A stretch of DNA of 64,000 nt from Hansfordia pulvinata (Eukaryota > Ascomycota > Sordariomycetes > Xylariales). Positions 1 through 11,000 of this stretch are shown here, one piece after another. The position numbers were made by a program, and so were the translations under genes. A model generated the notes under the pieces. It saw nothing but the letters and a program-made list of their open reading frames with translations. It ran no database searches and was not told the DNA's origin. Where the stretch lies: positions 868,001 to 932,000 of the forward strand of contig BJKQ01000005.1 in assembly GCA_006538405.1 (NCBI GenBank), written 5' to 3'. Every line of letters begins with the position of its first letter. The stretch's first letter is position 1.

Positions 1-2496
1 GGCTCCTCACAACGAAAAGTCACATTGCTCTCGCCAAGCGTGCTTGACGGCCTTCCATCCGGGCCACGTTATTGGTGCCTCACTCACATTGCGACCAACC
101 TGTGAAGCAACGTTGTCTTACACTGATGGCCAGAGGCGGAGCGGATATCTGCAGAGGCACCCATTCGGCCAGTAGCTTCGGCCGGGTATCCAGGGCCATG
201 CAGCATGGAACGCTGGATGCTCGTTAAATGCCTCAAAAAGGAGGTCATGAGAACTTGAAGTGACCCACCGCTTTCACAAGTGGCTCTGGCATGTTCTGAT
301 CAGAGGCGTGACATTGCACCGCGTGCGACTGTCCTCTCTAACGGCAAGATGAGAGGGTTTTGCTCCATAGAATTCTGGTCTCATCGCAATTGATGTTGTT
401 GTGGGATAGCTACACTGAAACCTCAATGGATTTGGTCGATGTGAATGCTGTGTTGACGATAGGTATCGTGACTAACAGCACGTGCCGATCTGAGGATCGG
501 GTGTTAGAAGGGGTCTCCGGGCCTGGGGGCTTACCGACTGCTGACGAGGCGGTACACCGCATGGCGCTGCAGGCGACAGGTATGGGTAGTTGGTTGAGAA
601 AGTGACCAAGAATAGAGGGCCATAGGGTCTTGGGAAAAGGGGCATTCCCAGCGGCAGAAAGGGGCGTCCCGCCGGTGCCACCGCAGACTGAGCAGCTGAT
701 CAATCCACGGCGAGGAGGGCTGCCTCACGACAACGGTCTGTAAGTTTGACTGACCCTGGTGCTTGACGGCTCGAAACCGGCCAACTCGCTCAGCGTGCCG
801 AGTCTTTGGAATGAGGGAATGACTGCGATACCCCATGTTCGCTACCGTGGTCTTGTCTGCCTTCTCGACCTCCGGAGCCCCTGGACCATCCCTATACATG
901 CTGGATTTCCGAATCGCGAAGACTGCCGATCTGATCTCCCAGGATGGTGACTACTGGGTGACCTCGTTCCCGATGGTTTCGATCCGGTGGAATGACCTCA
1001 CGAGCCGCGGTGTCTCACCCCGCTACCAGCCAGACGTCTTGGAGCCAAGTGCCTCACCACCAAGATGCGAAGTGTAAAAAAGGAGTCAGCGCCAGATGGG
1101 GGCACACATATTGGTGATCAACCCACGCGTTCCATGACTCCAACCGACGTGCTGGCGACGTATGTTGGCCAGTAAGTGCAGAGTCGGGAGAGGCATGTCA
1201 TGCAGACCACGGGAGACGGTGCCGCCAACAACGCTCGTCGTGACGGCCGACTTGATCGCACGACCTTGTCGAGATTTGGCTCGAGATCCTAGTGGCTTTT
1301 GCTGGGTGCCATGGACGGATGCTCCCGTTGGACCGGGACGCTGCCGCCGCCGCCGATGGACTGGGCCATGTGAGCTGCCCGTGGCATATACGAGCCGGGC
1401 CGGCCGGGGTCAAGCTTTCTTTCGGCGTGGTGCATCGAGGTGGTGGCTGCCCATCCAGGGCACCGTCGGTGCGCAGACCGTCGGAGTGAGTGGTGTTGGT
1501 GCGGGACAGACGTTGTTCTGGTGGGTGGAGCTTGTGGTGGAGGGAGAAGACGACCGAAGAGTTTGGGTGCGACTTGGTGGGCGAAGAGAGCTGAGATGCA
1601 GTTGAAAGGAGACCATGGGTCGCATGAACCGAGGCCAAGTCCCATGGACATGAGCCAGTCGCAATTTGTTCTGTAATAGCGAAGCGTTGGCGTGGGTATT
1701 GCCGGCAGGTACGAGCGAGCAGTGCCATGGATCGCCAACATGGCACTGTTGAAGCTGCTGCGACTGCCTTCTACACACTGCGATGCGTGCCTTCCAGTCA
1801 GGTGCTTGATAGGTGAGGTGTACGATACGGTACCTAAGGTAGGTGCCTTGTTGGGTACCTCGGTAGGTAGGTAGGCACTAGGAACACAAGGGTTGTACAT
1901 TCGATGAAGGCAGTGGACCTGGCCCGAGGGGCACCTGGCGTATACCGTCCAATGCCCTGAGACTGGACTCGTACCCCGAGCGACGCCATCGACCGCGCCA
2001 GTACGGCCCACTTGGGGTGCGAGGGACACCCGGCCCAGCTGGAATTTCGATGCAGTGCGACTTGGTTGACACGATGCGACGCGATGCAGCGCAGCACGAT
2101 TTGGAGCGCACGACAGACGAACCGCAGCGATGCTCACCAATGGTCCACTAAGGTAGACAGACGTACCGTCGACAGTGAGTACATGTACATGTACTTGGCT
2201 ACGTGGAGCGTCAAAGGCTCAGGGACCTGCCCAGGCACTGAAGCCAGGTCTTATCACGACATTGCTCGGGCCGCTGCTCCTGCCGCTTGACACCATGGCG
2301 AAGAGGTACCTTGATCGAAATCATTGGATCGCTCAAGTAAGGTAAGCCGCGGGCATTGAATGAGCTTAAGTTACTCCCTGTAGAGCATCTACGTGAGGCA
2401 CACGTATCCATGAGCTCCGGGCTCTCAGCCCAGCCCCGAAACAATGGTGTTGGCACCTGCCCGCCAGCTTCCATAGCGATCCAATTGCATCTACAG

Positions 2497-2518
2497 TAGG
2501 TACCTTAGGTGGTACCTA
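2497..2518. repeat. 8-bp inverted repeat of the GGTACCTA motif
   Basis: TAGGTACC (2497-2504) is followed after six bases by its exact reverse complement GGTACCTA (2511-2518). The same eight-base word and shorter versions of it recur in the intergenic DNA of this window (for example around 1840, 6045, 6750, 7115 and 36320). No function can be assigned. Confidence 0.8.
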
Positions 2519-3107
2519 ATGATTCCATCTGCCGGGCTGGACGACGGGAAGAGGACCTGAGGCGCCATGCCTCCAGAATGGTGTCTCCCTCCTCTATCCA
2601 CTGTCAGTCCTCTCGTCACCCACTCGGCCCACGGCGAGGTTTGTACACTTCCCCCCCTGCCCGCGAAACCTCCTCTGCCAAACTGCCGCAAGAGTTGCCC
2701 GGCTGCCAATCCCGGGCGGGACCCGGTGCCGACCCGGCCGCCTCCAGCGTAGGTTCCTTCCCAGCATCCATCCCGTCGGCACGACCACCGGCTCTGCACG
2801 TACGAGCACTCTGATCACAGGGCGTGAGGGCCTAACTTAAGCTCCTTTACCGACCATCGACCCTCGTCAATACCCAAGTTAGCCTACAGAGGTCGCCCCT
2901 TGTTGGCCGCCTGCCTCGCGCAGTCCAAATATCGCATGGCAGGCCCTCAACTGCGCCGACTGACCGGTCCCATGGGCCCATGGAGCATTCGAGCTGGGGC
3001 TTGCCGGCACACACCACCAAGTGCAGAGCGCTGTTGGGGCTGCGGACATGACGTACGGGTTAGCAAGGCTGACAGCCGCCGCCTGGTCGAGTCAGCCGGC
3101 CGCAAAT

Positions 3108-3108
<1 letters not shown>

Positions 3109-3155
<47 letters not shown>
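3109..3155. repeat. (CA)n microsatellite
   Basis: An uninterrupted CA dinucleotide tract of about 23 units. It is followed by an imperfect CCCACG/CCCATG-like minisatellite to about 3250. It lies in gene-free DNA. The long His-Thr or Val-Cys frames across it are products of the repeat, not genes. Confidence 0.95.
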
Positions 3156-3157
<2 letters not shown>

Positions 3158-4528
3158 CCACGCCGACATGCTCGCCCGCTACACCTACGCCCACGCCCAC
3201 GCCCATGCATAGTCGTACGCCGACGGCCACGGCCACGCCCATGTCCTTGTCCCCGTGGCCATGCCTGCGACCACGCTGGAGACCCTGCTTACGACGAACG
3301 GTAGCATCCCGGCACCATGCATGGCAAGGCAGGGCAGGCCAGGCCAGGCAAAGCAGGGATGGAATGGACGGCGCCCGCTGCCCGAAGAATACGCCGTTTG
3401 CTACCTACGAAGCTGTGTAGCACAAGAGTCTTGCCCTTCCGGGAAGCAGAGGTGCCCCAACTCGTAATATTACACGATACGGAGCCGCGGGAGCCCATCC
3501 TCGAATGCTTGTTAGCGGCCTCCAAGCCAAGCTAAAGGCCAACGGTCTCGGTCTCCCACTCGCCTTTTCGCCCTGACAGATTTGTGTCGCACAAACCGTG
3601 GATCCTGTACCTCCCGGGTATCGAGGGGTACGAGTACTTGCATCCACCTCCCGATACCCTCCCAGCACAGGCGGCAGCGCAAACGCCTGCAAACCTCCGG
3701 CTACAACGCACTGGCCGCTGAAAGCTTCCTTTCCCCGCTTACTTGGGCGATCTACGGGACCCGCATGATCGAAAGTCCCGTCGCTTCTTCGCCGCGCCAT
3801 TTGCCGTGTTCCCACTGGCGAGCAAGGAGGCATGCCTGCGGCTGCTCCCCACAGGCAGCCCTGCCCACTTGGATTGACTTGACGGACTGATGAGCTGGGC
3901 CGGCGACTTGAGACTCTCGAGTCTGCTGCCGCGCCGCGCCTCGCTACGCCTGGCCCGACCTGATAGCCATGTAGCAAACAGCCGATGCAACGGACGAAAT
4001 GACGTTTGATGGGGCGGCGCCCCCCCCATCCATACTCGTACCTTTTGAATGCTCTGTGCCATGTCAGGGTGCAGCTGCATGTCCGTGAGGTGCAGATTGG
4101 CCGGCCGACTAAGCTCCTTGACAGCACGGCCTTTTTTTTCTTCTTCTTCTCTTTCTTCCCTGGGCGTGCCGTTGCATGTCATACAGTTTGGTCTCTGCCT
4201 TGACTCACTCCCACAGGCCCCGTCCCCTTTTCACCCCAGCCTAGGAACCACAGCAGAACGAGGCCAACAGAGATCCTGCGGCCACCTTGGGCGGCCACCT
4301 GGAGCGGCCCCTTCCACGCCGCTTCCCGATATCTTCATCTCGCCAACCAGGCCGTGTGTGCACGCATGCAGCCCCCTCTATAACGAGCAAGGTGGTCAGC
4401 CAACCACGACCCTGGAGGTCGAGATAGCTTGGGCTGTGACCTCTCCGTGGGTATCAGGTAGGCAACTCTCGTAATCATCCCATCTCGAGGCAGAACATAA
4501 CCAACTTGCCAAAGACACCTGTCACAGA

Positions 4529-4535
4529 TATAAAG
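4529..4535 (+). promoter_or_regulatory. TATA box of the small cysteine-rich gene
   Basis: TATAAAG lies about 260 bases before the ATG at 4794. It is followed by a pyrimidine-rich stretch (about 4550-4700) of the kind found around fungal transcription start sites. This is the clearest core promoter in the window and suggests a strongly or conditionally expressed gene. The assignment is by position and sequence only. Confidence 0.55.
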
Positions 4536-4793
4536 ACTCCCTCCGCGACGGTGCCTCTGGTCTGTCTCTCATTAGGACATCCCCGAATTCTCACCGCCCG
4601 CTACTCGACTGCATCTCCGCCTATTGTCTCTTGTTTTTCCTCGTCTTGGAACCTTTGCAGCCTTTTGCCTGTCTATACCCGCGTTCGCCCTTTGCTGTGT
4701 GTGTACCCACCCACCCTCCGTTGTCTCACGAGACTTAGCACCTGCTGACCTCGCGGGCGCTCAGGAAGAAAAGAAAATACCCCAGCTTCCATC

Positions 4794-5057
4794 ATGTGCA
4801 CTCAGTACTACCACTACTTTGAGGGCTGCGGCGCCAAGGTGCCTCATGACGAGCCCGTTCCCAACACGCACGACCCTGAGTGCACGGGGGACTCGAGCAC
4901 ATGCTCCAAGAAGGTTGAAGGGGTCATCTCTGTGCCCGGGAACTGCGGGAGCTGCCAAGTCTGTCAGTCGTAAGTGTGTTGATGCCGCCGTGCCGGAGGG
5001 GGCGGGCACAAAGATCGGGTGGGAATTCGAGGCTAACGGTTGCTTGTGTGCAGCTAA
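4794..5057 (+). CDS. Small cysteine-rich protein (59 aa), function unknown
   Basis: A 59-residue protein starting MCTQYYHYFEGCG and ending in the motif CGSCQVCQS. It has six cysteines besides Cys2, and tyrosine/histidine in the first ten residues. I recall similar short 'MC-x-Y-x-x-YFEGCG' proteins as conserved but uncharacterised in Sordariomycetes. The spaced cysteines suggest metal binding, but no catalytic or known zinc-finger pattern is evident. There is no signal peptide. A strong TATA box and CT-rich leader precede it. The reading frame ends at TAA 4971-4973. A textbook intron (GTAAGT at 4970, CTAAC branch at 5033, CAG ending 5053) starts inside the last sense codon, and if it is spliced the codon is rebuilt as TCC followed by TAA at 5055-5057. 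Both forms therefore end in Ser-stop. The family is from memory; the coding evidence is the cysteine pattern and the gene-like signals. Confidence 0.75.
4970..5053 (+). other. Intron straddling the stop codon
   Basis: GTAAGT donor, GCTAAC branch point about 20 bases before the end, and TGCAG acceptor. Removing it replaces TCG-TAA with TCC-TAA, so the protein is identical with or without splicing. It would move the exon junction to the stop codon. Confidence 0.65.
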
Positions 5058-8000
5058 CTAGTGGTGGCCGGCCATGATACTAGCACGTGAGACGGAACGG
5101 CACTTTAGAAAGGGGAACTCCTGCGAGCAATCGCGCTGTTACGATACCTCTTCCGCTTCCTGTTGCGCTTTTCCTTCTGTACCTCGTTTCGATTCGTGGG
5201 TGGCCTACACGAGCCGGCGGTCTCTGTCGCCTTGGCCTGGATGAGTCGACGGAACGCCCGGTGCGCGCCATCGAGCCGTCAGGAGAGGCGGCGCTTTGAT
5301 GAGGAGAAAGAGGTCTTGTTTGCGGCATCCTCGCTCATGACGCTTTCTACTCTGGTTGGGCGCCTCCTCGCATGAAGGCTTTTTTGTTTCTTCTTTCAAT
5401 TTACAAACTTTGACAATTATTACTCAAGGCCCGGCCAGCTCTGCGCTTCTCGTCTTGATTCGACCTTGCTCTGATCTTGCTTATGATTTCTTTCTTTTTC
5501 TCTGCCTTACGTTGCCTTGGTGCGCGGTGCGAGTACGTTATGTGGCTCGCCTGTCGAGAGCCGAGAGGCCCCGCCAAGCAAGCCCTCTGGCAGACAATGG
5601 CTCCGTGGCAGGTACTTTACCGGGAAAGGCGTACGCATTGGGAGCGACCGTTTGTCGCAGACACCCAACACGGGGAAAGGCTACCTCAGGTACGGGAGCA
5701 TGTGCAACGTCGCACAGCAGACAATCCCGTGTTTCCGTCTGAACGTTGATGCACATGCCATTGTAATAATGATAGGTACCCACCTCCATTGTAAGTCTGG
5801 CCCCAAGGCTGTGCTACGGGGCACAGCCTTGACAGAGTCTGCAGCGCGTTCCATCCTTCTGCCGCTGTCTCGCCCGCCCGTCAAACGCAGCAGCGCGGCA
5901 CAGCTCGAGATGAAGAATCGAACTGCCGGGGCGGTATAACAAACGAGCAGCCGGGGGCCAAGTAGCAGAGGCGATGGGCCGGGGTGGTGGGAGGAGGATT
6001 ACTGCCCAGACATGTCCGTGTCCGTACGAGTTAGGTACGGTACCTAGGTATTTACTCGTATGTTCTATAGCGGCATAGCTCAGGTACTCGTACTTGCATG
6101 TCGAGGTGCACTCGCAAGCTGTCACAGCAATGGGAAGGGTGAAAGGAGGGAGAAGAAGAAGAAAACCCAATCCCCCACAGCGGGATTGGGCAATGCGCGA
6201 GGGCCGAGATGAGATGGGAAGTCTGCCCATGTCATGTTGGGACGGACTGCAGTGCCACCCAGACGAGGCCAGGGAGAAGGCCAGCTAGGCAGGCCAGCCA
6301 GGCCAGGGAGACTGCCAGGTTGGAAGAGAGACAAGGGGTGGGGAGGGACACCGCAGGCACGGCCGCACTGCGACGAGGCGGACTGCGCAACTCGTACGAA
6401 GGGCTCGTATCTCATTAGATACTGCTGCTATTACCGAGTGGTTTCCATTATTCGCCATTACACGCAGCCCAGTGCAGTCATGTGACTTGCGCCAGCACGA
6501 GCAGAGGGTGTCGTTGGTGCCCTACGATACGCTGCGGCCGGCAGGGCGCGCACACGGCGCGAGGCTCGTGGGCCGGAGACACGGGCGATCGCGGGCGGTT
6601 AAACTGGATGCAGTAGAGACCAAGCTATTGTTGCCACGGAGCACGGGGCATTTTCGTTCCTTTTTCCGGTCCTACATCGCCAGGTTGATATTGCCATCTT
6701 CACCACGCGATTTCAGTACTTAGGTAAGGTACGCAAAGTATCCGTAAGTAGGTACCTACCTCTTAGGTGCCCAAGACAGGTTCCTTGCACCCCAGCCTGC
6801 ACCTTGTAGATCTACAAGGAAGTAGGTACTACCTCATGCACGTTTGTCTCTTCAACTAGTAGGTATCATCGTCGTCGACCTCCGGCCTACTTGTAGACTG
6901 ATGGAAGGGGGACGGACATCCAATGGATTTATGGATGAGTACTCGTATGGATATGAAGCTGGGCTGACCACTTGGCGATATAGGGCAGTGGTTGCGCCTT
7001 CCCTCGAACGGTCCCCGTCGGGGATTTTCCATGTGGCGGCACGAGTACTTCCTTGCGATACCTAGGGACTGAGGAGAATTATCCGCGACCTGAAGGACGG
7101 CAAGTCAGGTAAGGTACCTAAGGTACACAAACCGGAGCACTGCCGGGCCGACCTACATGTAAAGTACCTGTATACTCGTATAGCAAGTGTCATGGATTGG
7201 GCCCTCCGCTGACGGGAGGCTGCGTACGAAAAGGAACCTGGTACCCAAGAGTCTCCGGCACCACACGTCCATCCATCAGGTCATGGAAGGTTCGCTTTAG
7301 GTACGGTACCGATACCACGCAGATGGCAACCGCAGCCGGATCAACATCTGTGGATGGATCTGTCCATCTGATCGCACAGGTGCCGCTCATTCCAGACCTC
7401 TGGGCCTCTTCGCAACGTTGTGCAGCGCCGACAAGCACACTTCCCACCTGTCCTCGCCGGCCAAATTACACATTGTCCGACCTCTGCGGCGCAGGCTGAT
7501 GGCCGCCGACCCGGCTCGCAACAACGACCAAGCAGCCCCTCTCATCACGCCGCAACACCAGCGTCGGCTGAGCGTCCGGCCCCTTGACTGCTTCGCGTGA
7601 GCCATCTGTCTCCAATTCGTTACTGTGCGGCCTGTCCGGGACGATCCGGTCGCCGTCAGCGCTCGGCCCCACGCATGCCAACGAGTCCGCAGCTGGCCAA
7701 GTACCGGGGTGCTAGGGTCGGGTATCTGTGCGACATACTGACAGAGGCCGCGGGTGCGTACCGTCATCCACCAAGCGCGCTGATCACAAGTATGCCTTGC
7801 GTTGCGTCGCTTGCTTTGCCGCGCCCTGTCCGGCCCTGCCCTGCCCTGCCTGCGTTCGCCTTGTCATGTCGACCTCATCCGCCACGTTCCCGGCTCCGGG
7901 TGTTGGCCGTTTGTCGCGGCCCGCAAGCTTGGCCCCCTCAGCGCAGCCCATGAGCTTGCGCCGTTAAGCGCCGGCTGCGACGACGGCACCCTCTTTTCTG

Positions 8001-11000
8001 CTGCGCACCACGCGTAAGGTATGTACGCTCGACTCCCGCTACGGAGAACGTACTGACCTAGCAGCTCACGCGCACCCCTCCAGCGCTCCTTCATTCTGCC
8101 TCTTTCTTCGGCCGGCAACTCGTCACACAGCTCGCCGAAGACCCAGTGACCGCGATGCTCGTCCAGAAGGGAAGTCCGCCGGACCTCAACCACGACCTCC
8201 CTGTCGAGTAGCAGCAGCAGCAGCAGCAGCAAAGCCACCAAGACACTAATAAGCCATCTCCACTCTACGGGTGCGTAGGTGGCATCCGGGGCCATTGCAC
8301 CCCACCATACGGCATCAGCTTCTGGTCCCTCTCCGTGCATTACTAGGGGCCAGGCTTTCGACCGACTGAGTACCCGTACGAGTACCTCGAACCCGCACGC
8401 CTTCACGACCGCCCGAATCTCGCAATGCCGCACCATACATCGTTTCGACATGCCTCCATATCCAATACAAGCACTGCTTGGGGAAACAGGTTGTCACGCC
8501 GCCTTGGTGGCTCGGGTCGTGATCCAAAGCAACCGTGGCGTGTTGTACAGTCGCGTTCATCTACATTTTTCTCTCCTTGTTGCGACCGCTGGCTGTTCCG
8601 GCCTTCAACCCGCTGCGGCAATTGGCTTCACCTCCGACTGCTATACCGATTGTACTAGTGGGATCTCGCAGACCCCTGCATAGCGAACAACACTAGTCTT
8701 GCGGCCTCATCAGTAGGGTGACCTTTCACAACGACGCGGGATCCCTGGACCACTCTCGTGTTGCCCATATGCCGCAGTGTGAGGAATCCAATTCAGGCGC
8801 TTGGGTCGGGAAACCCGCCAATCATACACTCGCAGCCGCACCTATTGGTCCGCCGCAACCCTTCCCGCGACCACCAGGATGGCCAAAGTCAATCAATCTC
8901 ACGCTGTCGTTGTCTTCTGCGGAATCGGTGTACAAGTATTCGAATCTTCTCCAACACGGTTTTTCGACGAGCTACGAAAACTCATAGCGCTACCACACGA
9001 GTCCTCCTGACCAAAGCTGGTCTTTCGAACCGCAAGTATCCAACCAAGCTGTCTCAATCTATCTTGCCCCCCTTGCGCATTACAGGCTAGCATACGGGTC
9101 AGCCTCAGCTCGACGTTGCCAAGCCGTTCTACCTACACCTGGGCGAGATGGACGATCTGATCATTAGTGTCAAAGATCTTCACAAACCCGTTACCCCCGT
9201 GCCCCCGAACACTCAGCGTGGGTAGCTCCACAGTCACCTGGCGGGGACGCCCAGAGCGCGCAAATGCCTGGACTTGTATCCGTACGGTCACCATGTCCCA
9301 TCACTATCCCAGCAAGACGGAGTGCCAGTACTGAGTTGCCCTCATTACCTTCGTGTACCCTGACTGTCTGGTTCAGGTCGGGACTTCTGAGGTTCGTGGC
9401 TAGCAGGCACGGATAGTTGCAAAGAAATCACACAGGCATCGCCTGCCAGATGACTTGAGCGGCGAACCCGGATTCGACATGAATCACCATCAAAGACTGA
9501 AAACGGAATATGCATGAACCGTCCCTGCATGGACCATCGAGGCTGCGGTCCATCTTCAGGACATACGAGTAGGCAAACGCCGTGCCTTGGCAACAACAGA
9601 ACCCTCTCGAATGAACCCAACAAAGGCTCTTGGAGACATCAAGGTAAGGGTTGTCACCAGTTCACTCAAAAAGAGACGCTGGCAGCGAGCTGCGACTTTT
9701 GCGATCAACACATTACGCAGTGCCCGATGCTCGCCATGTTATGGGGAGCTTCCGAATGGTGCGCTTGAAATGATTCTCCGCTCCTCTGCTTGCATTTCGC
9801 CGCCGGCGATGCTTGGGCGTGGCTTGCCAAAGGCGCGATCCGCGCAAAGCCATGGAACTAACGCTGGGTATGGGGGAGAAAGTGGGGTCCTTACAAGTTG
9901 ACCCATACCTAGGCAGACGCTCATCAGAGTTTATTCGTACCTCCTCGAGCAAGCAGCTTTTGGCCTGGGTGCCTGGCAAGACAGTCCCCCAACTCAGACC
10001 ACGGATGCTCCTGCAACAGAATGGAGGCCGATGGTGTCTAAATCTCTGACGGCGCCGATCCAGCAGTCCAAGGGTACGAGCACCGCAGCCAGCACAGGAG
10101 ACACCGATCGAGACGCTGTTCAAGACGATGGAACAAGATGCCCCAAGTCGACTCTCTGAGCCAAGCCACCACAATGGATAGCTACAGAGGCTAAATCGAC
10201 CTCCAGAACAACCTCGACTGAGGGTCGTCAGAGCTTGGCACACCAGGCAGACGACGTCTGTCTACTCTCACAAGCCAGGCCCCTACGGCCCACGCGGCCC
10301 TACAAGCTACAGAGAAAAGCAAGGCTCATCAGATCGGCCGCCACCCATATACCCTGACAGGGTTAAAGTAGCTAGCACTGGCCGACGGCCGGTCACCCGA
10401 GATCAGGAACATGTGGGTACGCGAGTCAGATCTGCTGACCGATTGCTTCCCTGACTTGAAGGCATACCCTGGCACATTGGGCCACTTGCACGCTAGTGCT
10501 GAAGTACCGTACAGTTTTGCGGAGGATTCAGAACTGGCAAACCAGATTCTGCATCAAGATGGTGATCGAGAGCAGAAACGTCAACGCCAGATCCCGAGTC
10601 CGGGTATGCAAAAGCCTTCAGAGGTCAGATGCACCAAGTTGGCCTTACCCGTCTCTGGTGGGATGGGAATACAACCTTCGGCGGCTCCTATCAGATGCAA
10701 GCAAGCAAACAAGCAAACAAGGAAGACGGTTGCTGTCCTCGTGCCACTGGCGCCGTCTGCATAGTCCGAGTTCTCCAACGATAACCATGACGAATTCGCA
10801 ATGTCATACGCGCCACATTGGACTCGCGCAATATGTGACCGGCCTGCGAGATCGGCCGGTTCTCCGAGACCGATCTCCGCGATACCCTCGCGCCGTTTCG
10901 TCACATCGCGTTGCCCAGCACAAAGGCAACTATTGTCCGCTTGAAGGACAATGGGCCATTGTTCATGGCCGCGCGGATAAAGGCCAAGAGGCCCACCACC

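Larger units (their letters stand above)
1..4500. other. Gene-free stretch, left edge
   Basis: No open frame here resembles a known family or shows a convincing start, introns and coding character. Both strands are open in short pieces, as expected for GC-rich intergenic DNA. The stretch holds a long CA dinucleotide tract near 3.1 kb, several GGTACCTA/TAGGTACC motifs (for example near 1840, 1855 and 2500), and C- and T-rich runs near 4020 and 4130 that lead into the promoter of the gene at 4794. Confidence 0.6.

Noticed and set aside
8340..8420. tRNA-like boxes on the minus strand (GGGTTCGAGG and TACTCAGTCGGTCG)
   Set aside because: The B-box-like sequence precedes the A-box-like one and no cloverleaf stems form.
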